Shown here: positions 35,313 through 45,153 of the stretch, in pieces | Numbering within the stretch: position 1 is the stretch's first letter | How the letters are laid out: every line of letters begins with the position of its first letter | DNA from: Fen-1258 sp041658245 | GTDB lineage: Bacteria > Bacteroidota > Ignavibacteria > Ignavibacteriales > Melioribacteraceae | NCBI GenBank assembly: GCA_041658245.1 | Contig: JBBAAM010000004.1 | Location: forward strand, 50,823 to 114,822 | Length of the DNA: 64,000 bases | Direction of reading: 5' to 3' | Notes under the pieces: generated by a model | Told to the model about the DNA's origin: nothing | The model's input: the letters and a program-made list of their open reading frames with translations, nothing else | Databases searched by the model: none | Program-made: the position numbers and the translations under genes

Positions 35313-36971
35313 TTAAAAGACTGCCGTTTCCTGGTAAGTACCAAAAATTAAACGAAGTTCATGCACCATCTCTCCTAGAGTAACATACTTTTCAGCCGCA
35401 TCAAGTAAAGCCGGCATCAAGTTTCTATTCTCTTTTGCAGCAAGTTGAATTTCTTCTAATGCTTTTTCAACTTCCTTTGCATTGCGAGACTGTTTTAAAG
35501 CTATTAATTGTTCCCGCTGCACTCGTTCTACCTCCGGTGAAACTGTTAAGAGAGGAATATCGACTTTTTCATTTTCCTCAACAAATTCATTAACTCCTAC
35601 GATAAATTTTTCTTTTCTTTCAACTTCTTTTTGATAACGGTATGCGGCATCTGAAATATTTTTTTGAAAATATCCCATTTCAATTGCTGGAATTACTCCG
35701 CCAAGGGCATCAATCTCGTCAAATATTATATTTGCTTGCGCTTCCATTTTATCTGTCAACGCTTCAACAAAATAGCTTCCTCCAAGCGGATCAACAGTGT
35801 TTGTAACGCCGGTTTCATAAGCTATCAATTGCTGTGTACGCAAAGCGATTTTAACCGCTTTCTCACTTGGAAGAGCGAGAGTTTCATCCATCGAATTTGT
35901 GTGAAGTGATTGTGTTCCGCCAAGCACGGCAGCCAAAGCTTGATAAGCTGTTCTGACAATATTATTTTCCGGCTGTTGTGCGGTTAGCGAACAACCGGCG
36001 GTTTGCGAATGAAACCTCAACCACCACGAACGAGGATTTTTCGCACCATATTTGTCTTTCATTCTTCGTGCATAAATTCTTCGTGCGGCTCGATACTTTG
36101 CAATTTCTTCAAAAAAATCTAAATGAGCATTAAAGAAAAAAGAAATTCGTGGAGCGAAATCATCAACATCCATTCCTCGTTCAATACACGCTTCAATGTA
36201 TGCAAAACCATCAGCAAGAGTATAAGCCAATTCCTGCACAGCAGTAGAGCCTGCTTCGCGAATATGATAACCGCTGACGGAAACCGGATTCCATTGCGGA
36301 ACCTCATTTTTACAATATTCGATCATATCAACAATGATGCGCATTGATGGATGCGGCGGATAAATAAACTCTTTTTGTGCAATGTATTCTTTAAGAATAT
36401 CGTTTTGAAGTGTTCCGCGCAATTTTGAAAATGGAACACACTGCTTCTTTGCCACCGCTAAATAAAATGCGAAAACCATTGCTGCTGGAGAGTTGATCGT
36501 CATTGATGTTGATACTTTTTCCAAAGGAATTTTATCCAAAAGAATTTCCATATCTTTTAAAGAAGAAATTGAAACACCACAAAGACCAACTTCACCTTGA
36601 GCTAATTCTGCATCTGCATCCAAGCCCATCAGCGTTGGTAAGTCAAATGCAACAGATAATCCGGTTTGACCATTTTTCAATAAATAATGAAATCGTTCGT
36701 TGGTATCTTCCGGAGAACCAAACCCGGCAAATTGACGCATCGTCCATACTTTACCGCGATATCCGTTTGCGTGAATGCCGCGTGTGTAGGGAAATTCGCC
36801 AGGGAAATTTATGTTATTTAAATAATCTTGATGGTTTAAATCATCGGGACCATAAAATCCATTTACCGGTTCTCCGCTTATCGTGGTATAAGTTTTGCCG
36901 TTTGTTGATGAGCTTTCAACTTTTTGGTTGTACTCTTCTCGAAGTTTTTTATACTCTTCGGATATTGGCAT
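35313..36971 (-). CDS. Methylmalonyl-CoA mutase large-subunit catalytic domain
   Basis: 552 residues: the TIM-barrel catalytic domain only. Family segments include TRGIHANGYRGKVWTMRQFA, GLSVAFDLPTLMGLD, SGYHIREAGSTAVQEL, FHSQTAGCSLTAQQPENN and GTQSLHTNSMDETLALPSEK. The C-terminal cobalamin-binding domain (DxHxxG) is missing, so a separate small subunit must supply it, as in archaeal-type mutases. None is in the window. It interconverts methylmalonyl-CoA and succinyl-CoA or a related acyl pair. The start has a strong gagga site. Confidence 0.9.
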   Translation of the reverse strand: MPISEEYKKLREEYNQKVESSSTNGKTYTTISGEPVNGFYGPDDLNHQDYLNNINFPGEFPYTRGIHANGYRGKVWTMRQFAGFGSPEDTNERFHYLLKNGQTGLSVAFDLPTLMGLDADAELAQGEVGLCGVSISSLKDMEILLDKIPLEKVSTSMTINSPAAMVFAFYLAVAKKQCVPFSKLRGTLQNDILKEYIAQKEFIYPPHPSMRIIVDMIEYCKNEVPQWNPVSVSGYHIREAGSTAVQELAYTLADGFAYIEACIERGMDVDDFAPRISFFFNAHLDFFEEIAKYRAARRIYARRMKDKYGAKNPRSWWLRFHSQTAGCSLTAQQPENNIVRTAYQALAAVLGGTQSLHTNSMDETLALPSEKAVKIALRTQQLIAYETGVTNTVDPLGGSYFVEALTDKMEAQANIIFDEIDALGGVIPAIEMGYFQKNISDAAYRYQKEVERKEKFIVGVNEFVEENEKVDIPLLTVSPEVERVQREQLIALKQSRNAKEVEKALEEIQLAAKENRNLMPALLDAAEKYVTLGEMVHELRLIFGTYQETAVF

Positions 36972-37050
36972 TTTTTCCTCTTTGTTTATTGTTTATAGTG
37001 AAAAGTTACAAGTAGAAAGTGGATAACTTGATACTTTCAACTAATTTTAA

Positions 37051-38907
37051 TTAAGTTCTTCCAAATCTTCTGTCAAATTCTTCCAAAGAAATTTTAACGA
37101 CAATCGGTCTGCCATGCGGACAAACATATGGCATTGAGGTCGCAAATAATTGGTCAATCAATAAACGCATTTCTTTTTCGGAAAGTTTATCGCCTGCTTT
37201 AATAGCCGTTCTACACGAATACGATTTTGCAATATTATCCTTAGCATCGGTTACTTTCTTTTCCCGTTCATTTAAATGATATTCTTCCAATATTTCAAAA
37301 AGGATTTTTTCTTCCGTACCTTGTTTAACTTCTTGCGGAATTCCTTCAATAACAATAGTGTTTCTGCTGAAGAACTTCAAAGTGAAACCAAGATTCGACA
37401 AATGCGGATAGAGTTCTTTCAATAAACTGTATGTCGCCGGATCAACGTCAAGTGTTTTAGAAAATATTAACTGCTGGCTGAATGGAAAATTTGCTTCAAA
37501 CAGCTGCAAAGCTTTTTCATACAAAATTCTTTCATGCGCAACGTGTTGATCAATGATCATCAATCCGGTTTTTATTTGCGACAAAATATATTTGTTATGA
37601 AGTTGAATTATAAATGTCGTGTTCGCATCGTCTTCATTCGAACGCTGGATAACAGTTTGCTGCTGCTTTGGAGCTTCAGTTAATTCTGCATCGAAAGGCA
37701 TTTTATCATTTGGAGAGATTGATTGACTATCAATATTCTTCCGAAGACTTCCGAAAAGCAAATCAATATCGTTATCAGAATAAGCCCGCGGATTATAAGA
37801 ACTTTGACTTGATGCCGGGCGATCACTAAAATCTTTTCTTTCAACTTTTTGAGAAGGATTGATGCTCAACTTTTCTTCGTTAGATGAAAAAGATTGAGAT
37901 TGAAAACTTAACGAAGGGACCAAATCAAAAGAAGCCAGACTCTTTCTGATAACAGCTAACACAAAATTGTAAATATCTTTTTCGTCATCGAAACGAACTT
38001 CTAATTTGGATGGATGCACATTCACATCAACCCGTTTATAATCAATGCTTAAGAACAAAATGAAAAAAGGATAGTCCCCCTTCTCCAAAACATGTTCATA
38101 TCCTGAAAAAACTGCGTGGTTAATCTGTTTGCTTTGGACGTAACGGTTATTGAGAAAAAGATATTGTTCCCCTTTATTTTTCTTAAGCAGACTCGGTTTA
38201 CCAATAAATCCCGTTAGCGAAATGTAATCTGTTTCTTCATGCACAGGAATTAGCGCGTCACGCATTTCTTCACCAAATATCTGCTCAATCCGTTTTGCTA
38301 ATGTATCGGAAGCGAGATCGAATGTAAGTTCATCATCAATAAATAATTTAAAAGCGATTTGCGGATTACTCAAAGCTAATTTTGTAAATGTATTGATGAT
38401 GTGCTTCAACTCAGTCGTATCTGTTTTTAAGAAATTTCTTCTGCCGGGAGTATTGAAAAATAAATTTTTTACAGCAATTGAAGTTCCTTTAGAGAACGAA
38501 CCTTTTTCTTTGTTGAATTGACTTTCTTCAACGCGTAGCAGGGTCCCTAGTTCATCAATATGTGTTTCTGTTTTAATTTCAAGCTGACTTACCGCAGCGA
38601 TGGCGCTTAACGCTTCTCCGCGAAAACCGAGAGTTTTTATCGCATCCAAATCTTCTAAAGTAGAAATTTTGCTGGTTGCATGTTTTTGAATGGAAAGAAT
38701 AACATCTTCTTCCACCATTCCTTCACCATTGTCTATCACTTGAATTAAAACTTTCCCCGCTTTCTTTATCAGTACTTCAATTAATGAAGAGCCGGCATCG
38801 ATCGCATTTTCCATCAATTCTTTTACTACTGAATCGGGTCTTTGTACTACTTCTCCTGCAGCAATTTTATTCGCAAGATTTTCCGGCAAGATTGATATTT
38901 TTGCCAT
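37051..38907 (-). CDS. mutL: DNA mismatch repair protein MutL
   Basis: 618 residues. The GHKL ATPase occupies about 1-330: NKIAAGEVVQRPDSVVKEL, NAIDAGSSLIEV, DNGEGM, KTLGFRGEALSAIAAV and TPGRRNFLK. A poorly conserved linker runs from 330 to 430. The C-terminal domain holds an endonuclease-type motif DQHVAHERILYE (Ala changed to Val relative to DQHA), plus CRTAIKAGD and CPHGRPI, so nicking activity is likely. It follows folA by 3 bp. Confidence 0.96.
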   Translation of the reverse strand: MAKISILPENLANKIAAGEVVQRPDSVVKELMENAIDAGSSLIEVLIKKAGKVLIQVIDNGEGMVEEDVILSIQKHATSKISTLEDLDAIKTLGFRGEALSAIAAVSQLEIKTETHIDELGTLLRVEESQFNKEKGSFSKGTSIAVKNLFFNTPGRRNFLKTDTTELKHIINTFTKLALSNPQIAFKLFIDDELTFDLASDTLAKRIEQIFGEEMRDALIPVHEETDYISLTGFIGKPSLLKKNKGEQYLFLNNRYVQSKQINHAVFSGYEHVLEKGDYPFFILFLSIDYKRVDVNVHPSKLEVRFDDEKDIYNFVLAVIRKSLASFDLVPSLSFQSQSFSSNEEKLSINPSQKVERKDFSDRPASSQSSYNPRAYSDNDIDLLFGSLRKNIDSQSISPNDKMPFDAELTEAPKQQQTVIQRSNEDDANTTFIIQLHNKYILSQIKTGLMIIDQHVAHERILYEKALQLFEANFPFSQQLIFSKTLDVDPATYSLLKELYPHLSNLGFTLKFFSRNTIVIEGIPQEVKQGTEEKILFEILEEYHLNEREKKVTDAKDNIAKSYSCRTAIKAGDKLSEKEMRLLIDQLFATSMPYVCPHGRPIVVKISLEEFDRRFGRT

Positions 38908-38910
38908 GTG

Positions 38911-39399
38911 TCAGTCCCTTCCTTTTCTTACGAAATAAACAACAGAAAATTGTTCAAAGTTTCTCTCATCAGTTTTTTCCCAATCATTTTCATCATATTT
39001 AGGGAAAGAAATTTCTCCTTCAGCAGAAAATTTCATAAATGATAAGATCATTTCATCAGCCTGAGGAATTGCGTGAGTATAAATTTCTCTTCCACCGATG
39101 ATAAATATTTTCTCATAATTTTCATTCTTACAATAGTCAACAGCATCAGTTAAGCTATGCTGAACGATTGCTTCACCATCATTATAAGAAAAATCAGCGG
39201 AGCGCGTGATAATGATATTTAATCTTCCTTTCAAAGGTTTACCGAGTGTATTAAAAGTTTTTCTTCCCATAATAACCGGTGCACCAAAAGTAGTGCTTTT
39301 AAAATGAGCAAACTCTTCCTTTACATGCCAGGGCATATCTCCTTTTGCTGTTCCGATGACACCATTTTGAGCGATTGCCGCTATAATAATTATTCTCAA
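38911..39399 (-). CDS. folA: Dihydrofolate reductase
   Basis: 162 residues. The start appears to be a TTG that overlaps the thyA stop. Signatures are IIAAIAQNGVIGTAKGDMPW, an acidic catalytic residue in KEEFAHFKS, APVIMGRKTFNTLG and IFIIGGREIYTHAIP. It regenerates tetrahydrofolate used up by ThyA, the gene directly upstream. The unusual start codon may keep expression below that of thyA. Confidence 0.94.
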   Translation of the reverse strand: MRIIIIAAIAQNGVIGTAKGDMPWHVKEEFAHFKSTTFGAPVIMGRKTFNTLGKPLKGRLNIIITRSADFSYNDGEAIVQHSLTDAVDYCKNENYEKIFIIGGREIYTHAIPQADEMILSFMKFSAEGEISFPKYDENDWEKTDERNFEQFSVVYFVRKGRD

Positions 39400-40235
39400 A
39401 CAGCAACCTCAAATCTGATTTTAGGATGGCTCTGGTAACCGGTTATTTCAAAATCTTCAAAAGTTAAATCTTTTAAAGGTTTCTTCGCAATATTTAAAGT
39501 CGGTAATTCCATCGGTTCACGTTTCAACTGTTCTCTTAATCCTTCGAGATGATCATATTTTTCATTTTCAGTTCCCTTATCACCGACATAAATATGCGCA
39601 TCAATAATTGTATGTGCAAACTTACCGACTTGCAGATTTGTTTCGTGCGCAATAATATGCGTCAACATGGAATATGCTGCCAAATTAAAAGGAATACCAA
39701 GTGCAATATCTCCGGAGCGTTGTGTTAAATGGCAATTCAATTTATCGCCAGAAACATTAAACGCAAAAGTGTAATGGCACGGCGGAAGTTTGCTGGTTGT
39801 GGCATTGCCCGGTTCCCAGGCTGTTACAAGTAACCTTCGGCTGTATGGCTTATTTTTTATTTCATCAATAACATACTGAATTTGATCAACTTCACGGACT
39901 TTCCAATTACCCTTTTTATCTTTTTGTGCGCTTGGGAAATGCCGCCAATAGTAGCCGTAAGCGGTTTCCAGATTTCCGTCTTCATCCGCCCATGCATCCC
40001 AAATTTTAGTGTGCTTCCGCAAGTTGCGGATATGATTTTCGCCCGATAAATACCAGAGCAATTCGCGGATAACGGATTTCCATTCCATTTTTTTTGTGGT
40101 TAAGAGCGGAAATCCTTTTGATAAATCTACTTTGTAAAAAGCTGAAAAATACGAAATTGTATCAACGCCGGTTCTCGATTTTTTTCTAACACCTTCGTTC
40201 ATTACCAATCGAACTAAATCAAGATATTCTTTCAC
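39396..40235 (-). CDS. thyA: Thymidylate synthase
   Basis: 279 residues from a GTG start with ggag close upstream. The catalytic Cys is in PPCHYTFAFNV; other signatures are KKSRTGVDTISYFSAFY, the RRLLVTAWEPG arginine region, CHLTQRSGDIALGIPFNLAAY and DAHIYVGD. It methylates dUMP with methylene-tetrahydrofolate. It forms an operon with folA, mutL and probably the mutase gene. Confidence 0.96.
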   Translation of the reverse strand: MKEYLDLVRLVMNEGVRKKSRTGVDTISYFSAFYKVDLSKGFPLLTTKKMEWKSVIRELLWYLSGENHIRNLRKHTKIWDAWADEDGNLETAYGYYWRHFPSAQKDKKGNWKVREVDQIQYVIDEIKNKPYSRRLLVTAWEPGNATTSKLPPCHYTFAFNVSGDKLNCHLTQRSGDIALGIPFNLAAYSMLTHIIAHETNLQVGKFAHTIIDAHIYVGDKGTENEKYDHLEGLREQLKREPMELPTLNIAKKPLKDLTFEDFEITGYQSHPKIRFEVAV

Positions 40236-40283
40236 TATGCTCCATAAATTAAAATTTCATGTTATACAAAAGCCAAAAAAGAG

Positions 40284-40369
40284 TTCTTAATCTTGCTCTT
40301 AATCTTTTTCTTCATCCCCATAATTCCCGAAAAACGAGTAAGATTAAGAAAACGATTATGATTAAGAAT
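40284..40369. repeat. Degenerate inverted repeat, 'cttaatc' family
   Basis: The left arm at 40284-40310 has two cttaatc units, and the right arm at 40336-40369 has gattaag units in the opposite sense. It matches the words of the repeat at 1041-1109. It lies between thyA's start and the end of the glycerate kinase remnant; a terminator role is possible. Confidence 0.55.
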
Positions 40370-40441
40370 ATTTTTCACGACTGACTAAATTAAATTACTT
40401 AAAATGTAGTATCCAAGTTTATCAATTCAAATTTAACAAAT

Positions 40442-41571
40442 TTAAGGGTGGGATAAAATGTAAGACTTAATTTCCCCACAGGCTTTTTCAATCCCAATTT
40501 TATAGTTCTCAATTGAAGTCTGCTTCGATTTGAAGTATTTTTCAAAAGAAAATGCTTTCACTTCCTGACTATTTTGAAAAACATCAATTGGTCGTAACCT
40601 TCCACAGATCAAAAATAATTTCTTTCTATGTTTTTGAGCCAAACTAACAAGAATTCCGGTTCCTTTCTTCATAACACTTTGTTCGTCAAAAGAGCCTTCA
40701 CCGGTAATGATAAAATCAGCTTCCACTATTTTTTTTTCAAGCTGAAGTTTTTTCAAAAGAAATTCTTCAGCAAAACAGACTTGTAGATTAGCCACGAGTG
40801 ATAATCCCAACAATAATCCACCACCGGCTCCAAATAATCTAGAAGAAAAATCAATTCCGTGTTCTTTTTTCAAAATTGAAATAATATTTATTACACCTTC
40901 TTCAAGAATCTCTATTTCATTTTCAGTCGCACCTTTTTGTTTTGCGAAAGTTTTTGAGGTTCCCGTTTCTCCATAAAGTGGAACTTCCACGTCGGTAATT
41001 ACTTCAAGAGAAAGAGCAAATCTTTTTTCCGGCAACTTAATTGACGAAACTTCCGAAAATAATTTTGGTTGTACCGGAAGTTCAATTCCTTTTGCCTTGA
41101 AAAGTTTTAACCCGAATGGAACGCATAATCCAAGCCCTAAATCGCTGGTGGCAGTGCCGCCAAGTCCAATAATAATTTTGGAATTTTCCAGATATTCACT
41201 ACCCAATTTTATTAAAAGTCCACCAAGATTACTCGAATTCAATATAGATGGAATTCTTTTCTCCGGGGGATTTTCTTCATCCCTATAATTTCAGCTGATT
41301 CCAAATAAATTTGTTTCTGATCTTCAGAAATCCCGATTGGAATCTGAAAAATATTTCCATCATAAAAAGATGGAATTTCTTTCATAACAATTTTTAGGTG
41401 AAAATTATTTTGGCAAATTTTTAGAAAACCGTCCCCACCATCCGAAATTGGGATGCTCTTTACCCGAAATTCCGGATCCGTGAAATGTTTTTTAATACTG
41501 TCGGCAATTTCAATTGCGTCTGAGCACTCCTTAAAACTGTTAGGAGCAACCAATAAATTAATTTTGTTCAT
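40442..41571 (-). pseudogene. Glycerate kinase (GK-I family) broken by a frameshift
   Basis: Two frames together give a normal GK-I length of about 376 residues. The N-terminal part (41571 down to 41239) reads LLVAPNSFKECSDAIEIAD, PISDGGDGFL and ESAEIIGMKKIP, then leaves frame. The rest (through 40442) continues in another frame with NSSNLGGLLIKLG, GLGGTATSDLGLGLC and ITGEGSFDEQSV. A single missing base in a run of five G at 41265-41269 explains the break: a sixth would give IPPEKRIPSILNSSN and restore the frame. It may be a sequencing error, a slippery run or a true mutation. The product would phosphorylate glycerate. Confidence 0.85.
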
Positions 41572-42580
41572 TAGAGGGAAATATTTTCTTTAGGTAAGAA
41601 ACAATTTTGTCTGCGCTTATACCTCCTTCTCCTTCAAACAAGCAAGTTTGCGGATCACCCGAACAAACTTTACTACAGTAATTTTCTTCCGGCATTATAA
41701 AATAAGCTTCATTTCCTTGCGGACCCCAAAGCTTCGGTTCACATGCAGGCAGCGGACAAAAAAGGGAAAGTGTTTTTACTTTTAAAGCAGCGGCAATGTG
41801 CATTGGTCCGGTACTTGCAGAAATTACAATATCCAATGCAGAAAAAGCAATGATTGAATCCCGTAGAGATAGATTTTCAAAATAATATGAAACTCCAGCA
41901 ATGTTTTTAAGTTCCTCCGGAACAGCTTTTTCCGTGATAAACAGTTGTATATTTTTTAGTTGAACGAGCAGTTCCGTAAGTCTTCGATATTCTTGAAGTG
42001 ATAGATTTGGCGCAGATTTTCCGGTTGTTGCGTGAATACCTACGAATATTTTACCGGTTGCAGAAAATGAGTCTCTGATTTCATGCGCACGTTTTTTCTC
42101 TTCATCCGAAAGATAAATGGCAACAGCCGTGTCCGGATTTTCAATACCGATTTTCCGCAACCCATCCAGACAATAATCAACTTCATTTCTTAAAGGAATA
42201 TATTTTCTCCGGTAAATACTTTTTGTGTTTGAAAGAAATTGATAGAACTTATGTCCAACACCAATTCTAATTTTTATTCCACTAAAAAACATCAACCAAT
42301 TGTTTTTCTCTGTCGGAAGTAGTCCAATCCCATGTGTAAATCTAAATGATCTGATCCGTTTCACTCTCTGCCAAAATGAATCACCAAGTTCTTCTTCAAC
42401 TAATATTTCATCAACAAAAGGATTGTTTGTGTAAATATCTTTTGTGTAGCTGCGAACAAGAACCGCAACAAAAGCATTTGGATAAATCTTTTTAATTTCA
42501 CGCGGGAGTGGCGTTGAAAGCACAACATCACCCAATCGGTCGGGACGCAAAATAAGTATTCTTAATTGAGTGTTATTCAT
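41558..42580 (-). CDS. Glycosyltransferase family 9 (heptosyltransferase-like)
   Basis: 340 residues. The N-terminus ILILRPDRLGDVVLSTPLP is the GT9 signature, and VGIHATTGKSAPNLS with STGPMHIAAALKVKTLSLFCP is the nucleotide-sugar site region. GT9 enzymes add heptose or related sugars to LPS core. It overlaps the glycerate kinase remnant start by 14 bases and starts the minus-strand pair. The divergent glycosyltransferase begins 32 bp away. Confidence 0.88.
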   Translation of the reverse strand: MNNTQLRILILRPDRLGDVVLSTPLPREIKKIYPNAFVAVLVRSYTKDIYTNNPFVDEILVEEELGDSFWQRVKRIRSFRFTHGIGLLPTEKNNWLMFFSGIKIRIGVGHKFYQFLSNTKSIYRRKYIPLRNEVDYCLDGLRKIGIENPDTAVAIYLSDEEKKRAHEIRDSFSATGKIFVGIHATTGKSAPNLSLQEYRRLTELLVQLKNIQLFITEKAVPEELKNIAGVSYYFENLSLRDSIIAFSALDIVISASTGPMHIAAALKVKTLSLFCPLPACEPKLWGPQGNEAYFIMPEENYCSKVCSGDPQTCLFEGEGGISADKIVSYLKKIFPSNEQN

Positions 42581-42612
42581 TTCAAATCAAAGGAATTTCG
42601 TTAATTTTATAC

Positions 42613-43782
42613 ATGAAGAATAAAGTTGTAATCCTTTCTTCAGGGCATCCGCCTAAAGACGAAAGGATATTTTCAAAAATAGGATACTCATTGAGTACCA
42701 ACGGTTATTCTGTTGTTATTTGTACTTCTACAGAAGAACTTCACGCGAGTGATAAATCTATTTTTTTCGATTGTTTCGACGGTGAAAAACTAACAAAAAG
42801 AGAAAAGATTAACAAGTTTTATTCTCTTTTATCTTCACATTCTCCCGATATAATTATCTCCTCCGAGCCTCTGCCGATTTTAGCAGCTCATCAATTTAAA
42901 AAAAAAGTCAAATCTTCGTGTAAAATCATTTCTGATATTACGGAATGGTATCCCGAAAATGTTGCATTCAAATATAAGGGAATGAAAAAATGGTTTACCT
43001 ATTTCGTTTTATATCTTTTTAATATTTATGCTACCAACCTGGCTGACTTATTAATTATCGGTGAAGAAGGGAAAAAAAAGAGGTATGATGTTTTTGCCCC
43101 ATTTAAAAGGAAAGAGATCGTTTCATACTTTCCACGGTTGGAATATTTCCCTTATTCAATTTTTACTTCTTCTAAAGATGAACTAAATCTTGGCTTTACC
43201 GGTATCTTAAACGAATCTCGCGGTTTTCATATATTTCTTTGTTCAACAGCAATATTGAAAAAGAAACATCCTCATCTAAAATTAAAATTAACTATCGTTG
43301 GATTATTTTTAACAGATAAAGATGAAGAGTTTTTTTCTGCCTGGAGATTAGCTAATCCCGATATTACAATTGATTTTTCAACATGGCTTCCATATGAGCA
43401 ACTAAAAACTAAACTTAGCCGGGTTGACCTTTTTCTAGACTTAAGAGAACTTAATTTTGTTTTTAATAATTCTCTCCCGATAAAAATATTTGAATACATG
43501 GCTTTAGGGAAACCGGTAATTTATTCCGAAGCTGCTTCTCTAAAGAATTTTTTCGGAGATTTTTCTTTCGGCAAGTTAGTGGATCCCATGAATACAGAGG
43601 AGATTATTTCCGCAATAGAGTATTTTCTTTTTCACCCGGAAGATATAGCACGCCAGGGTATGCTTGGCAGAAAAATGGTAGAAGAAAAATATCAGTGGAG
43701 TTTTTGTGAGACTAAGCTACTTAATTACCTTAAAAAGGTTGACCCCCTCTTTCCGGCGGAGAAACATCCAGTATCCAACTAG
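42613..43782 (+). CDS. GT4-like glycosyltransferase
   Basis: 389 residues of GT-B type. The N-terminal VVILSSGHPPKDERIFSKIG is typical, and the C-terminal donor site contains LGFTGILNESRG, the acidic region FEYMALGKPVIYSE and a terminal helical segment. One hydrophobic patch near 125-140 suggests membrane contact. It is the only plus-strand gene in this cluster, and its last 66 bases overlap the 3' end of the flippase gene on the other strand. Confidence 0.8.
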   Translation: MKNKVVILSSGHPPKDERIFSKIGYSLSTNGYSVVICTSTEELHASDKSIFFDCFDGEKLTKREKINKFYSLLSSHSPDIIISSEPLPILAAHQFKKKVKSSCKIISDITEWYPENVAFKYKGMKKWFTYFVLYLFNIYATNLADLLIIGEEGKKKRYDVFAPFKRKEIVSYFPRLEYFPYSIFTSSKDELNLGFTGILNESRGFHIFLCSTAILKKKHPHLKLKLTIVGLFLTDKDEEFFSAWRLANPDITIDFSTWLPYEQLKTKLSRVDLFLDLRELNFVFNNSLPIKIFEYMALGKPVIYSEAASLKNFFGDFSFGKLVDPMNTEEIISAIEYFLFHPEDIARQGMLGRKMVEEKYQWSFCETKLLNYLKKVDPLFPAEKHPVSN

Positions 43783-45153
43783 TAAATAACCCGCCACCAT
43801 AATTATATCCAGAATTAAATTATTTAAATAAGATGAAACCAAATAGAATGTTGTTGTAGATACAAGCATAAAACTTATTTGCCATTTTTCATAAACAAAA
43901 TCAAGCGCTTTATAAGAAATCACAAAAGCATAAAATGTTATTATGAAGTAACTAACAAGCGTTGCAACAGCGGCTCCTAACAAACCGTATTTTGGAATCA
44001 ATAAAATGTTGAGCAAAATATTAGTTATGAAACCAGCCAAATCTCCAATCAAATAATGATAACTTTTCCCTGTAGTTAAAGGATAAACTGAATAAAAAGA
44101 TGAAAGTCCTCTAAGCAGATAACTCAAAAGAATGAACGGAATTATAAATATTCCGGAGTAATATTCTTTGGCAAAGAATGTTTTTCCATAAAACTGAAAT
44201 GTGAATAAATTATCTATTAAAAGTGAAACTGCTAAAAAAACAAACGTGAGTAAAAAGAATAATTTCGTGAAAACTACAGGCAACGTTGCTGAAAATATTT
44301 TCTTTTTATAATCCTCAAGTGAACGCGGACTCCATGCTGAACCAAATGATATTACAACAATGTTCATCACCATAGCAATACGATAGGCAAAGCTGTAACT
44401 ACCTACTTCCTTTGCGCTCATATAATGATTTATTAAAAATCTATCTGCTAAATCAACAAAAGTGGAAAGAATTCCAGCAGTTAAAAGGGGTAATGAAAAA
44501 ATGAATAACTTTTTAAGGAGTTGATAATCAATTTGAAAAGAAAAATCATTTTTTATAAATCTATATGAGAGAAGTAACGATATACTTGATGAAACAATCT
44601 GGGCAAGAAATATTCCGAGTATTCCAAGGTTAAATGATGATATAAATATAAAATTGAAGAGAAGATTTATGATAGCCGAAATCGAGACAATGAAAACATA
44701 TTTTTTCGATTCTTCTCTTGCTCTCAATAAATGAAGATTGTAAAAAGCAACTGTCTCGATAACAAGCAGAATTGCCACCGAGATTATAATTGAACTGTAA
44801 TCAGTTGTAGTTACCAATATAATTGATGTTTTGCGGGCGAAGAAAATCAATCCTAATGCAAATATGACAGAAATTATGCTTAGCGTATTCACCGTAGTAG
44901 AAAATATTTTTTTCTTTTCATCAGAAGATTCAGCTTCTACATAATATTTTGTAAGTGATGTTTGAAATCCGGCTTGAACAACTACAGCAAGGATTGTATA
45001 GAAGGAAAGGATTAAAGTGAAGTTACCAAAATCGGAAGTTGAAAATACTTGCGAGTAAAATGGAAGCAGTAAAAAGTTAGAGGCGCGGAGGAAAATCATT
45101 CCAAATGAATATAAACCGGTTGATTTAAGTATTCCAGGTTTATTGGCTGTCAT
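43717..45153 (-). CDS. Wzx-like polysaccharide flippase (MATE/MVF superfamily)
   Basis: 478 residues with about 12 to 14 transmembrane helices. The N-terminus is GLYSFGMIFLRASNFLLLPF, followed by the family-typical FSTSDFGNFTLILS; later LVDLADRFLINHYMSAKEVG and YAFVISY. It should move lipid-linked oligosaccharide units across the inner membrane. The start overlaps the upstream glycosyltransferase stop as ATGA. Its 3' end overlaps the opposing gene. Confidence 0.87.
   Translation of the reverse strand: MTANKPGILKSTGLYSFGMIFLRASNFLLLPFYSQVFSTSDFGNFTLILSFYTILAVVVQAGFQTSLTKYYVEAESSDEKKKIFSTTVNTLSIISVIFALGLIFFARKTSIILVTTTDYSSIIISVAILLVIETVAFYNLHLLRAREESKKYVFIVSISAIINLLFNFIFISSFNLGILGIFLAQIVSSSISLLLSYRFIKNDFSFQIDYQLLKKLFIFSLPLLTAGILSTFVDLADRFLINHYMSAKEVGSYSFAYRIAMVMNIVVISFGSAWSPRSLEDYKKKIFSATLPVVFTKLFFLLTFVFLAVSLLIDNLFTFQFYGKTFFAKEYYSGIFIIPFILLSYLLRGLSSFYSVYPLTTGKSYHYLIGDLAGFITNILLNILLIPKYGLLGAAVATLVSYFIITFYAFVISYKALDFVYEKWQISFMLVSTTTFYLVSSYLNNLILDIIMVAGYLLVGYWMFLRRKEGVNLFKVIK

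Noticed and set aside
36503..37015. 170-codon frame antisense to the mutase gene
   Set aside because: It lies opposite a strongly conserved catalytic domain and matches no family; a shadow frame.
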